DNA of 64,000 bases, from assembly GCF_004342005.1 (NCBI RefSeq), contig NZ_SMBX01000004.1, positions 124,001 through 188,000 on the forward strand, written 5' to 3'. The notes below the pieces were generated by a model that was not told the DNA's origin, ran no database searches, and worked only from the letters and a program-made list of their open reading frames with translations. This DNA comes from Paracandidimonas soli (lineage in GTDB: Bacteria; Pseudomonadota; Gammaproteobacteria; Burkholderiales; Burkholderiaceae_B). Both the position numbers and the translations under genes were made by a program. Positions 52,487-61,864 of this stretch are shown here, piece by piece. The first letter of the stretch is position 1. Each line of letters opens with the position of its first letter.

Positions 52487-53434
52487 GTGAATCGCTTGCC
52501 GAAACATGTCACGCTCAAGCACTTGCATGCTTTTGTTGCGGTCGCGCAGGAAGGCAGCTTCACCTTGGCCGGAGAGCGCATGCATCAGACGCAATCCTCC
52601 ATTACGAGCTTGGTGCAGCAACTAGAGCAGGCGCTGGGCTGCCAATTGTTCGAACGTACGAGCCGGCGTGTCCTGCTGACGCATGTCGGCAAAGAGTTCC
52701 TGCCGCGTGCAAACCAGATACTCAAGAGCTTCGAAAGCGCGGTCAACGATGTCATACGTTACGGCAATCTCGAAAGAGGGCAGGTGACGGTTGCAGCGGC
52801 GCCGTCCGCCATTACGGAGCTGCTGGCGGCCGCCGTCCTGGAGTTCAGCCAGATCTATCCCGGAGTGAGGGTATGCCTCAGGGACGAGAATTCCCGCAAG
52901 ATCCAGGAGCAGGTCAGCCGCCAGGAAGCCGATTTTGGATTGACGGGCCGGTGGATGGAGGCGCCGGACCTGTATTTCCGGCCATGCATGACGGACGAGT
53001 TCGGCGTTCTCTATCCTGATACGTCGCAATGGTGCGAACAGTTCGGGGAACGCGTCTCATGGAGCCAGTTGATGGGTCACAAGCAGATCGGACTGATCGG
53101 GGACACCGGCATCCTGAGCGTATTGCGCAGCCATATCGAGCTGCCCAGCGAGGTCACGGCGCCTTTTTACGAAGCGTCCAGCACCACATCGCAAGCTGCA
53201 TTGGTGCAATCCGGGATGGGTCTGGCGGTTCTGCCCGCTTTGGCTGCCGCACGGTTGCTGGGCCGCGGCTTGCGCTTTTCCTTGCTTGAAGCGCCTGTCA
53301 TTAACCGCACGTTGTCATTCATCACGCATGCGCACTATGGACTTTCGCCCATGGCCGCGGCGCTGATGGACATCGTGCTGACGCATATCGGGAAGGCTGC
53401 ACTGCCGGATGGTTGCACCCGGCTGCCTGGTTGA
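52487..53434 (+). CDS. LysR-family regulator of the D-aminoacylase/Bug operon
   Basis: 315 residues from the GTG behind GGGGGAAGGG; an ATG at 52460 (324 residues) is the alternative but has no ribosome-binding site. HTH region LKHLHAFVAVAQEGSFTLAGERMHQTQSSITSLVQQLE. The effector domain contains DFGLTGRW and SGMGLAVLPALAA. Divergent arrangement strongly suggests it controls the aminoacylase/Bug operon. Confidence 0.88.
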   Translation: MNRLPKHVTLKHLHAFVAVAQEGSFTLAGERMHQTQSSITSLVQQLEQALGCQLFERTSRRVLLTHVGKEFLPRANQILKSFESAVNDVIRYGNLERGQVTVAAAPSAITELLAAAVLEFSQIYPGVRVCLRDENSRKIQEQVSRQEADFGLTGRWMEAPDLYFRPCMTDEFGVLYPDTSQWCEQFGERVSWSQLMGHKQIGLIGDTGILSVLRSHIELPSEVTAPFYEASSTTSQAALVQSGMGLAVLPALAAARLLGRGLRFSLLEAPVINRTLSFITHAHYGLSPMAAALMDIVLTHIGKAALPDGCTRLPG

Positions 53435-53442
53435 ACAGGCTC

Positions 53443-54513
53443 TCAGCCGAACAGGTCCCCGCTGCCGCCCTGGGCGCCGGGCGGCGGCGTCAGGCCCAGG
53501 TGCCGCCAGGTGGTCTGCGTTGCGATGCGGCCCCTGGGCGTGCGCTGCAGGTAACCGTGCTGGATCAGGTAGGGCTCGATCACGTCTTCGATGGTGTCGC
53601 GTTCTTCGCCGATGGCGGCCGCCAGGCTGTCCACGCCGACCGGCCCGCCGTCGAACTTGTGCACGATGGCATCCAGCAGCTTGCGATCCATCAGGTCCAG
53701 GCCCTGCGGATCGACTTCCAGCATGGCAAGCGCGGCGCCGGCGATGTCGGCGTCGATATTGCCGTTGGAACGCACCTCGGCGTAGTCGCGCACGCGACGC
53801 AGCAGGCGATTGGCGATGCGCGGCGTGCCGCGCGCGCGGCGGGCGATCTCGGCGGCGCCGTCCTGCGTCGCATGTGCATTGAGCAGACCCGCACTGCGGG
53901 CCACGATGTGCGTCAGGTCTTCCGCGCTGTAGAACTCCAGCCGCGACACGATGCCGAAGCGGTCGCGCAGCGGGTTGGTCAGCATGCCGGCGCGCGTGGT
54001 TGCGCCCACCAGGGTGAAGGGCTGGAGGTCGATCTTCACGCTGCGGGCCGCCGGGCCTTCGCCGATCAGGATGTCGATCTGGAAGTCTTCCAGCGCCGGA
54101 TAGAGGATTTCCTCGACCACGGGCGACAGCCGGTGGATTTCGTCGATGAACAGGACGTCGTTGCGTTCCAGGTTGGTCAGCAGCGCGGCCAGGTCGCCGG
54201 GGCGCTCCAGCACGGGGCCCGAGGTCTGGCGCATCTGCACGCCCATCTCGTTGGCGATGATGTGCGCCAGCGTGGTCTTGCCCAGGCCGGGAGGGCCGAA
54301 CAGCAGGACGTGGTCCAGCGACTCCTGGCGCTTGCGCGCGGCCTGGATGAAGATTTCCAGCTGTTCGCAGACGCGCCGTTGCCCCGTATAGTCGGCCAGG
54401 CTGCGCGGGCGCAGGGCGCGCTCGATCGAATCCTCGTTGGGCGAGGCGCTTTGCGGCGTCACCAGGCGGGCGGACGCGGGAGAGCTGGTCAGGGATTCGG
54501 AGTGTATGGCCAT
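53443..54513 (-). CDS. ruvB: Holliday junction branch migration ATPase RuvB
   Basis: 356 residues. Walker [17 protein letters not shown], Walker [34 protein letters not shown] sensor 2 and the C-terminal DNA-binding winged helix ([20 protein letters not shown]). It moves Holliday junctions with RuvA. 209 bp after ruvA. Confidence 0.97.
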   Translation of the reverse strand: MAIHSESLTSSPASARLVTPQSASPNEDSIERALRPRSLADYTGQRRVCEQLEIFIQAARKRQESLDHVLLFGPPGLGKTTLAHIIANEMGVQMRQTSGPVLERPGDLAALLTNLERNDVLFIDEIHRLSPVVEEILYPALEDFQIDILIGEGPAARSVKIDLQPFTLVGATTRAGMLTNPLRDRFGIVSRLEFYSAEDLTHIVARSAGLLNAHATQDGAAEIARRARGTPRIANRLLRRVRDYAEVRSNGNIDADIAGAALAMLEVDPQGLDLMDRKLLDAIVHKFDGGPVGVDSLAAAIGEERDTIEDVIEPYLIQHGYLQRTPRGRIATQTTWRHLGLTPPPGAQGGSGDLFG

Positions 54514-54722
54514 GGTCGTGAGGTCGATGCGCGGGAATCCAGTCGTATATTACGCCGCCAGGTGACGGACCCGCCGGCCATCGGGCCGGAGGTCGCGCTT
54601 GTGGGCGTGAGGGCGCCGCACTGAAAACCGGGCGCTGTGTATTTATCCAGCATTATAGGGTGGCAATGCCGCCCGCGCCATCCTTTGCCGGCCTGGAAGG
54701 ATTGACGCGCGATCGGATCGGA

Positions 54723-55298
54723 TCAATGGCGCGACAGCGACTTCAGGGCCAGGCGTATGCCTTCGGCGACGTCCACGCCTTCGGGCAGGGTCTTGAGCGC
54801 CGATTGGGATTCCGCGCCGGAATAGCCCAGGGACAGCAGGGCGTTCAGGATGTCGTCCCGGCCGGAGGAGACCGTGCCGGGAGCCGAGCCGAAGTCCGCG
54901 CCCAGCTTGCCGCGCAGTTCGAGCAGCAGGCGTTCCGCCGTCTTCTTGCCGATGCCCGGTACGCGGGTCAGCATGCCGGTTTCCTGGCGGGTGATGGCGT
55001 CGGCCAGATCCTGCACGCTCATGCCCGACAGCACCGCCAGCGCGGTGCGGGCGCCGATGCCCGTGACCTTGATCAGGGCGCGGAAGGCGCTGCGGTCCTG
55101 CGCCGACAGAAAACCGTACAGCACGTGCGCATCCTCGCGGATGGCCAGATGCGTGTACAGCGTGACCTTGCCGCCGGTTTCCGGAAGATTGTAGAGCGTG
55201 GTCATGGGAACGTCGATTTCATAGCCTACGCCGCCGACGTCGATGCAGACGGTGGGGGGCGTTTTTTCCAGAAGCGTTCCGGTGATGCGACCGATCAT
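54723..55298 (-). CDS. ruvA: Holliday junction DNA-binding protein RuvA
   Basis: 191 residues starting [22 protein letters not shown]-fold, two HhH motifs ([38 protein letters not shown]) and the C-terminal RuvB-binding domain ([16 protein letters not shown]). The tetramer clamps the junction. Confidence 0.97.
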   Translation of the reverse strand: MIGRITGTLLEKTPPTVCIDVGGVGYEIDVPMTTLYNLPETGGKVTLYTHLAIREDAHVLYGFLSAQDRSAFRALIKVTGIGARTALAVLSGMSVQDLADAITRQETGMLTRVPGIGKKTAERLLLELRGKLGADFGSAPGTVSSGRDDILNALLSLGYSGAESQSALKTLPEGVDVAEGIRLALKSLSRH

Positions 55299-55447
55299 GA
55301 ATGAATCCTGTGGAGAGACTTGCGCCCTGGGCGCGTGGATCGTGCAACTCTGCTGCGTATGGCATTCTAGGCCAGATTGCGCCGGCAAGGACACAGCGGG
55401 AGGATCGGAGCGCGCGTCCGATGCCGGGGGAGGCTGGAAGAGGCCGG

Positions 55448-55993
55448 TCAGCCCAGGATGCGCCCGCCGCGCATGCGGGCGCGGGTCTTGCCCGGCAACT
55501 GTCCGGCCGCCTGTAGGCGCTGCGATATCGGGCTGAAATGGGCATGGCAGATGGCGCATGCCAGCGCGTCCGCCGGATCGCTGGCCGGCGCGCGATTCAG
55601 GTTGAGCAGGTATTGCACCATCTTCTGCACCTGCTCTTTCTGGGCGTGGCCGTTGCCCACGACGGACTTCTTGATTTGCAGCGCCGTGTATTCATGGACT
55701 TCCAGACCGGCATCCGCCAGCGCACACATGGCGGCGCCCCGCGCCTGGCCCAGCAGCAGGGTGGAGGTCGGGTTGGTGTTGACGAACACCTTTTCCATGG
55801 CAGCGATTTCCGGCTCGTGCATGCGGGCCACTTCGCGCAGATTGTCGAGGATGACTTTCAGGCGCTGGGCCAGCGGCAGATCGGTGGGAGCGACGATCAC
55901 GCCGCTGGCCACGTAGTGCGGCGTGGCGCCCTGGATGTCGATGACGCCGAATCCAGTGCGCCTCAGGCCGGGATCGATGCCGAGAATGCGCAT
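55448..55993 (-). CDS. ruvC: Crossover junction endonuclease RuvC
   Basis: 181 residues. [19 protein letters not shown] holds the first catalytic Asp (Asp7); EKVFVN carries the second acid (Glu); [14 protein letters not shown] carries the final acids. It cuts Holliday junctions. Its start overlaps the purH stop by one base. Confidence 0.97.
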   Translation of the reverse strand: MRILGIDPGLRRTGFGVIDIQGATPHYVASGVIVAPTDLPLAQRLKVILDNLREVARMHEPEIAAMEKVFVNTNPTSTLLLGQARGAAMCALADAGLEVHEYTALQIKKSVVGNGHAQKEQVQKMVQYLLNLNRAPASDPADALACAICHAHFSPISQRLQAAGQLPGKTRARMRGGRILG

Positions 55994-57585
55994 CAGTGGC
56001 GGAAGTGGCGCACGCCCGTGAACACCATCGCAATGCCGCGTTCGTCAGCTGCCGCGATGACTTCATCGTCGCGCACGCTGCCGCCGGGCTGGATCACGCA
56101 GACCGCGCCGGCGTCGGCGACCACGTCCAGGCCGTCGCGGAATGGGAAGAATGCGTCGGACGCCACGGCCGAGCCCTTCAGGCTGAGGCCGGCGTTTTCC
56201 GCCTTGATCGAGGCGATGCGGGCGGAGTCGATGCGGCTCATCTGGCCGGCGCCGACGCCCAGCGTCATGCCGTTGCCGGTGAAGATGATGGCATTGGACT
56301 TGACGTGCTTGGCGACTTCCCAGGCGAACTGCAAATCGCGCATCTGCTCGGGCGTGGGCGCGATGCGGGTCACGACACGCAGGCTGGAGACGTCCAGCGG
56401 CAGGTTGTCGGGTGTCTGGGCCAGCCAGCCGCCGCCGACCCGCTTGAGATCGAAGGGGTTGGCGCCGTCACCCATGGCGACCTTGAGCACGCGCACGTTC
56501 TTCTTGGCCGCGAGCAGTTCCAGCGCCTCGGCGGTGTAGTCGGGCGCCAGCAGCACTTCCAGGAACTGAGCGCTGACGGCCTGGGCGGTGGCCAGGTCGA
56601 CCGTGCGGTTGAAGGCGATGATGCCGCCGAAGGCCGAGGTGGGGTCGGTCTTGAACGCCTGCTGGTAGGCGGCCAGCGTGTCGTGCGAGATGGCCACGCC
56701 GCACGGATTGGCGTGCTTGATGATGACGCAGGCGGTCTCCTGGAAGCTGCGCACGCACTCCCACGCGGCGTCCGCGTCGGCGATGTTGTTATAGGACAGT
56801 TCCTTGCCCTGCAACTGCGCGTAGTTGCCCAGCAGGCCGGGGCCGCGGGTCGGGTCGACATAGAAGGCGGCGGTCTGGTGGGGGTTCTCGCCGTAGCGCA
56901 GCGTTTGCTGGCGCTGGATCTGCAGGGTCAGCGTGCGCGGCCACTCCTCGCGTTCGGCGGGCGCGTCCTGCGCAGGCTCGGCCTGGACCAGGCTGGTCAG
57001 GTAGGAGGAGATGGCGCCGTCGTAGGAGGCTGTATGGGCGTAGGCCTTGGCCGCCAGTTCCAGGCGCAGGCCGTAGGAGGGCGTGCCGGCTGGGCTGTCG
57101 ATGCCCGCGAGCACGCGCTCGTAGTCGGCGGGATCGATGACGACGGTCACGCCGCCGGCTTCCGTGCCGTGGTTCTTGGCGGCGGCGCGCAGCATGGCGG
57201 GGCCGCCGATGTCGATGTTCTCGACGGCGTCGGCAAAGGAGCAGCCCTTGCGGGCGACGGTTTCGCGGAAGGGGTACAGGTTGACGACCAGCAGATCGAT
57301 GCGGGCGATGTCGTGCTGCTCGATGGTCTGCATGTGTTCTTCGCTGTCGCGGCGCGCCAGCAGGCCGCCGTGGATCTTGGGGTGCAGGGTCTTGACGCGT
57401 CCGTCCAGGATTTCCGGGGAGCCGGTGTGCTCGGCCACCTCGGTGACGGCCAGGCCGGACTGGGCCAGCAGCTTGGCGGTTCCGCCGGTGGAAAGCAGGC
57501 GGATGCCGCGTTGCGCCAGGGCGGTGGCGAACTCGACGATACCGGTTTTGTCGGAAACCGAAAGGAGGGCAGTCTGGATTTTCAT
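55993..57585 (-). CDS. purH: Bifunctional AICAR transformylase/IMP cyclohydrolase
   Basis: 530 residues. N-terminal IMP cyclohydrolase ([38 protein letters not shown]) and C-terminal AICAR formyltransferase ([22 protein letters not shown]). It performs the last two steps of IMP synthesis. Between fis and ruvC, a conserved betaproteobacterial order. Confidence 0.98.
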   Translation of the reverse strand: MKIQTALLSVSDKTGIVEFATALAQRGIRLLSTGGTAKLLAQSGLAVTEVAEHTGSPEILDGRVKTLHPKIHGGLLARRDSEEHMQTIEQHDIARIDLLVVNLYPFRETVARKGCSFADAVENIDIGGPAMLRAAAKNHGTEAGGVTVVIDPADYERVLAGIDSPAGTPSYGLRLELAAKAYAHTASYDGAISSYLTSLVQAEPAQDAPAEREEWPRTLTLQIQRQQTLRYGENPHQTAAFYVDPTRGPGLLGNYAQLQGKELSYNNIADADAAWECVRSFQETACVIIKHANPCGVAISHDTLAAYQQAFKTDPTSAFGGIIAFNRTVDLATAQAVSAQFLEVLLAPDYTAEALELLAAKKNVRVLKVAMGDGANPFDLKRVGGGWLAQTPDNLPLDVSSLRVVTRIAPTPEQMRDLQFAWEVAKHVKSNAIIFTGNGMTLGVGAGQMSRIDSARIASIKAENAGLSLKGSAVASDAFFPFRDGLDVVADAGAVCVIQPGGSVRDDEVIAAADERGIAMVFTGVRHFRH

Positions 57586-57678
57586 GTCGATGAATGGAGG
57601 GAAAGTAAGAAAGCGGTTCGGCGGGGATCCGGGTCCGGCGCTGGCGGCGGGGCAAGTGCCCGGCGCAGGCCGGCCGGT

Positions 57679-57921
57679 TCAGTGCTGGTGATGCATCTGG
57701 ATTTTCTTGCGCAGGGTGCTGCGGGTGATGCCCAGCATCTGGGCGGCCTTGGTCTGGTTGCCCTGGGCGCGTTCGAGAGCGACGTCCACGACGATGCCTT
57801 CGACCCGGTTCACGACCATGGCGAGCATATCGTTGGGCTCGGCGTCGCCCAGATCCTTGAAGTAGTCGTCCAGGCGTTCCCGTACGCAGAGTTCCAGGGA
57901 GGAAATGGTTGGTTTATTCAT
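57679..57921 (-). CDS. fis: Nucleoid-associated DNA-binding protein Fis
   Basis: 80 residues. The helix-turn-helix NQTKAAQMLGITRSTLRKKI at the C-terminus is diagnostic. The N-terminus is shorter than in enterobacterial Fis (98 residues), as usual in this class. Fis bends DNA and adjusts rRNA and growth-phase genes. Located downstream of dusB, the classical arrangement. Confidence 0.96.
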   Translation of the reverse strand: MNKPTISSLELCVRERLDDYFKDLGDAEPNDMLAMVVNRVEGIVVDVALERAQGNQTKAAQMLGITRSTLRKKIQMHHQH

Positions 57922-57959
57922 GGTGATGGATAGCTTCTCTTCTCTGTATTCTGTCTTGT

Positions 57960-58982
57960 TCAGGCGGCCGCCACTTGTGGTTCAGGACTGCCGCCAGCCG
58001 CCGTATGCTCGTCATGGCTGTCGAACCACCGCAGGATGGCCGACATCTGCTCGCCGGTGCTTTCAGCCCGGTTGATGGCGGGCAGCAGGCTGCCGCCATC
58101 GGGCACATTGGCCATGTACCAGCCGATGTGCTTGCGCGCCGAACGCACGCCGGTCGTCTCGCCATAGAAACGGTAGTGGTCTTCCAGGTGCCCGGTCAGG
58201 CAGTCGCGCAGTTCGCCGTAGGTGGGCGGAGCCAGGTGCCGGCCTGTTTCCAGGTAATGGGCGACTTCCCGGAAGATCCAGGGGCGGCCCTGCGCGGCGC
58301 GTCCGATCATGACGGCATCGGCGTTAGTGTAATCCAGGACGAAGCGCGCTTTCTCGGGCGAATCGATATCGCCGTTGGCGATGACCGGGATTTCCAGCGC
58401 CTGCTTGACTTCGCGGATGGTATCGTATTCCGCCTGGCCCTGGTAGTGGTCGCAGCGGGTGCGCCCGTGCAGGGTCAGCGCCGCGATGCCGATGTCCTGG
58501 GCCAGAAGGCCGATGCGCATGGCGTTGCGGGATTGAGCGTCCCAGCCCGTGCGTGTTTTCAGCGTGACGGGCACGCCCAGCGGACGGCAGGCGTCCACGA
58601 CGCTGCGCAGGATGGCCAGCAGGCGGGGCTCGTCGCGCAGCAGCGCCGAGCCCGAAGCCACGTTGCAGACTTTCTTGACGGGGCAGCCCATGTTGATGTC
58701 GATGATGCGCGCGCCCTTGCGGATATTGAAGAGCGCCGCCTCGGCCATCATGCCCGGATCCGCTCCCGCGATCTGGACGGCGACCGGGTCCGGCTCGCCC
58801 TCGTGGTCCAGGCGCCGGGATGTCTTGACGCTGTCCCACAGGCGTGGATTGCTTGCCGCCATCTCGGATACGGCGTATCCGGCTCCCAGCTGCTTGCAGA
58901 GCCTGCGATAGGGACGGTCGGTGACGCCGGCCATGGGCGCGACGAAAACACGGTTGGGAAGTTGCCAGGAGCCGATACGCAT
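57960..58982 (-). CDS. dusB: tRNA-dihydrouridine synthase B
   Basis: 340 residues. FMN-barrel motifs: VFVAPMAGVTDRPYRRL, DINMGCPVKKVCNVASGSALL with the catalytic Cys, LHGRTRCDHYQGQ and VIANGDIDSPEKA. It reduces uridine to dihydrouridine in tRNA D-loops. 38 bp before fis. Confidence 0.96.
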   Translation of the reverse strand: MRIGSWQLPNRVFVAPMAGVTDRPYRRLCKQLGAGYAVSEMAASNPRLWDSVKTSRRLDHEGEPDPVAVQIAGADPGMMAEAALFNIRKGARIIDINMGCPVKKVCNVASGSALLRDEPRLLAILRSVVDACRPLGVPVTLKTRTGWDAQSRNAMRIGLLAQDIGIAALTLHGRTRCDHYQGQAEYDTIREVKQALEIPVIANGDIDSPEKARFVLDYTNADAVMIGRAAQGRPWIFREVAHYLETGRHLAPPTYGELRDCLTGHLEDHYRFYGETTGVRSARKHIGWYMANVPDGGSLLPAINRAESTGEQMSAILRWFDSHDEHTAAGGSPEPQVAAA

Positions 58983-59048
58983 GACGGGGATTTTAACCCC
59001 GTCGCGGCCGCGGGAACGGGGCGGATCATCCCTGAAACATTTTCCGGG

Positions 59049-60293
59049 CTAGGCCCGCAGCCCCATCAGCAGTTGGGATGCCAGCGGCGCTCGCGCGATG
59101 CGCAGAAGATCCAGCGTCAGCAGGCCCAGGCCGCCCATGTGCTGCACCAGCGGGTTGCGGGTGGCGAAAAAGCGCGGCAAGGTATCGGTGATGCCCATGG
59201 TCAGCCAGCGGTCGGCGCGGCGCATGCGCGCATACTGCCGCAGCGCGGGCTCGGGCGACAGGGCGGGATTGCGCAGCCACGGCGCCAGCGCCTGCGTCAG
59301 TTGTGCCGCGTCGCGCAGGCCCAGGTTGAGTCCCTGGCCCGCCACCGGATGCAGCGTTTGCGCGGCGTTGCCGATGGCGACGGTTCCCGGCGTCGGCAGC
59401 ACCGGACCGGCGTGCAGGGACAGCGGAAATACGGTGCGCCCGTCCAGGCTGCGCAATTGCCCGAGACGCTCGCCGAACATGGATTGCAGCGCACCGTCGA
59501 AATCGGCGGCTGTCATGGCAGCAAGGGAGGCGGCCCGTTCGGGCGTGGTGCACCACACCAGGCTGTAGCAGCCGTCGTGTGCGGGATGGGGCAGCAGGGC
59601 GAGCGGTCCTTGAGCGGTGAAACGCTCGAATGCCCAGTGCGGCAGAGCCCGGCCGGCCTGCACCGTGCAGAGCAGGGCATGCTGGCCGTAGGTGCGCTGC
59701 AGCCCCTTGGGCCTGGCGCCATCGGACTGCACGCGCAACTGCGCTTCGGGCGGGGGGGCATCCTGCGAGGCCGAATGCAGTTGAATGCCGCTGCGGCGCA
59801 CTGCCTCGTGCAGGGTCCGGAACAGGGCGTCGTAGGTGACGACGCTGCCCAGGCGCGGCACGCCCAGCTCTTCGTGGCGGATCAGCGTGCGGCCGAGCCG
59901 GCCGCGCTGGGATACGTGCACAGTCAGTATGTCGGCAGCCTTGTCGGGCCATGCGCGCAATTGCTCCAGCAGCACGCGGCTGCCATGGTTCAGGGCCAGG
60001 GCGCGGGGATCGAGCCGCGTCTCCCCGCCAGCCGCTCCGGCGGCCGGAAATACGCCGCTCAGGCAGATACGCGAGGGGTCCGCGGATTCGGCGGCGAGCA
60101 GCAGCGCCAGGGAGCATCCTACGGGCCCCGCGCCGGAAATCAGGATCCCGCCCTGGGCCGCGCAGACCGAAGCCGCGTCGGCCCCGGCGTGCTCTCCGGG
60201 GATTGCGGCATCTTCCCGCCGGGAGTGGCGTGAGGGCCTGGAGGCTGAGCCATCGGCGGCGTCGCCGGAGGGCAGGGAAACGGAACTGTCCAT
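59049..60293 (-). CDS. UbiH-family FAD-dependent monooxygenase
   Basis: 414 residues. The GxGxxG FAD motif (ISGAGPVGCSLALLL) is only at about 53, because an extra Ser/Arg/Ala-rich leader of some 48 residues precedes it. AIGNAAQTLHPVAGQGLNLGLRDA is the ubiquinone hydroxylase signature. It probably hydroxylates a ubiquinone precursor, though UbiF/UbiH/Coq6-type specificity cannot be told. An internal start would remove the leader; no better site was seen. Confidence 0.88.
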   Translation of the reverse strand: MDSSVSLPSGDAADGSASRPSRHSRREDAAIPGEHAGADAASVCAAQGGILISGAGPVGCSLALLLAAESADPSRICLSGVFPAAGAAGGETRLDPRALALNHGSRVLLEQLRAWPDKAADILTVHVSQRGRLGRTLIRHEELGVPRLGSVVTYDALFRTLHEAVRRSGIQLHSASQDAPPPEAQLRVQSDGARPKGLQRTYGQHALLCTVQAGRALPHWAFERFTAQGPLALLPHPAHDGCYSLVWCTTPERAASLAAMTAADFDGALQSMFGERLGQLRSLDGRTVFPLSLHAGPVLPTPGTVAIGNAAQTLHPVAGQGLNLGLRDAAQLTQALAPWLRNPALSPEPALRQYARMRRADRWLTMGITDTLPRFFATRNPLVQHMGGLGLLTLDLLRIARAPLASQLLMGLRA

Positions 60294-60354
60294 GGAGTGT
60301 CTCTACTACAATGCGCCAATGCCCACATCATAAACAATACAGGAGACCAGGACA

Positions 60355-60822
60355 GTGCGCGTCATGCCGGAAAACAATCTTGCGCAATCCCGGGCCGGAC
60401 GGCGGCAGCCGCATCGCAGCAAGCTGCTGGCGGCGCTGCTTGCCTCCGTGCTGGGCGTGTTCGGAGCGCACTGGTGGTATCTCGGCAGGCGCCATGCCTG
60501 GCTGCCGGCCCTGTTCAGCATCTGCATGCTGGCCTGGGCGCAGACGTTCGACAGCTGGTGGGACAATCCGGCGTTCCTGGCGCTGATCATTCCCATCCTG
60601 GATGGCTTCATCGAGGCGCTGGTGTTCGCGCTGAAGCCTGACGAATGGTTCGACGGGCGCTACAACCCCGGCTCGGGAAGGAAGAACGAGACGGGATGGG
60701 GGCCGGTGCTGGTGGCCATCCTGACCACGTTTCTCGGCGGCACGGTATTCGTCTTCTGGATCGCCATGATCGTGGTGCACGTGTATACCGCCATGGGCTG
60801 GCTCGACGGGCTGGCGATATGA
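60355..60822 (+). CDS. TM2-domain membrane protein
   Basis: 155 residues from a GTG with AGGAG 9 bases upstream; ATG 60364 is an alternative. LLAALLASVLGVFGAHWWYLGR is a TM2 motif (helix, short turn, G-H-aromatic-Y-L-G). Further helices around 45-60, 70-90 and 115-140. Function of TM2 proteins in bacteria is not established. It diverges from the ubiH-like gene. Confidence 0.82.
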   Translation: MRVMPENNLAQSRAGRRQPHRSKLLAALLASVLGVFGAHWWYLGRRHAWLPALFSICMLAWAQTFDSWWDNPAFLALIIPILDGFIEALVFALKPDEWFDGRYNPGSGRKNETGWGPVLVAILTTFLGGTVFVFWIAMIVVHVYTAMGWLDGLAI

Positions 60823-60902
60823 GTGCGGCGATGGCGGGGCGCCGATGCTTTACACTAGGACGGCACATGCCGTCACCCCCGTTTTCGTAATCCGGAGCCG
60901 CT

Positions 60903-61766
60903 ATGGATGTCCTGGCCTGGCTGATCCCCTGGGAGTTTTCCCCGGCCTTTCTCCTGCTGTTCTTCGCAGGGGCATGGTTGTTCGCGCGCGGCGCCGGCGT
61001 GCACCACGTGACGCGCGCGCGCCAGTGGCTGTTCTGGTCCGGCATGGTCATTCTTTACCTGTCGATGCATACGCGGGTCGATTACTACGCGGAGCGCCTG
61101 TTCTTCGCCCACCGGCTGCAGCATCTGGTGCTGCATCACCTCGGGCCGCTGTTGATCATGGGCGCCTATCCGGGGCAGGTCATGCGGGCCGGCCTGCCCA
61201 TGGCCTGGCGCATCCGGCTGCGGGACTGGCGCCTGACGCGCCCGGCAAGGTTCCTGGAATACCTGCTGACGCACAAGATCCTGGTGCCGGTGGCGTTCGT
61301 CGTGCTGGTCGTGGGCTTTCTCATCCCGACGGTGCAGTTCTACTCCATGCTGGACTGGCGGCTGTACCGCCTGATGAACTGGTCGGTGGTCATCAGCGGA
61401 TTCCTCTACTGGAACCTCATCCTGGATCGCAGGCCCAGCCCGCCCGCCGCCATGTCGCCGGGCTACCGCATCCTGTCGCCCGTCATTACGATGGTCCCGC
61501 AGATGATCACGGGGGCCGTCATCACATTCACGGAGCGTGACCTGTATCCTCTGTTCGACCTGTGCGGCCGCGCCATTCCCGGATTGTCCGCCACCACGGA
61601 CCAGGCCATTGGCGGCCTTACCATGTGGGTGCTGGCGGGCTTCGTGGAGGTGTTCGGCCTGTTGTACGCCCTTGCCACCTTGATGCGCCTGTCCGGGAAG
61701 GGACGCCTGCCGGAGAAGAGAAGGCCCGGCAAAGGAGTGCCGGCGACGTCGGCGACGTCCTCCTAG
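60903..61766 (+). CDS. CtaG/caa3-type cytochrome c oxidase assembly-like membrane protein
   Basis: 287 residues, about seven membrane helices. HRLQHLVLHHLGPLLIMG, YWNLILDRRPSP and VPQMITGAVITFTERDLYP match the caa3_CtaG family (Pfam CtaG_Cox), which is linked to copper delivery to cytochrome oxidase. Conserved histidines in the third helix are likely metal ligands. No oxidase genes are adjacent. Confidence 0.85.
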   Translation: MDVLAWLIPWEFSPAFLLLFFAGAWLFARGAGVHHVTRARQWLFWSGMVILYLSMHTRVDYYAERLFFAHRLQHLVLHHLGPLLIMGAYPGQVMRAGLPMAWRIRLRDWRLTRPARFLEYLLTHKILVPVAFVVLVVGFLIPTVQFYSMLDWRLYRLMNWSVVISGFLYWNLILDRRPSPPAAMSPGYRILSPVITMVPQMITGAVITFTERDLYPLFDLCGRAIPGLSATTDQAIGGLTMWVLAGFVEVFGLLYALATLMRLSGKGRLPEKRRPGKGVPATSATSS

Positions 61767-61864
61767 GGCATGGGCCGGGCCTCCGCATGGATCGTCCGCG
61801 GTCGTTCATGCGCGGATCGTGCCCAGGACACGGAACCATTTCCATCGACTGGAATCGTAATGGC

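Noticed and set aside
57975-60233. 752-codon open frame on the + strand
   Set aside because: Opposite dusB and the UbiH-like gene; no homology.
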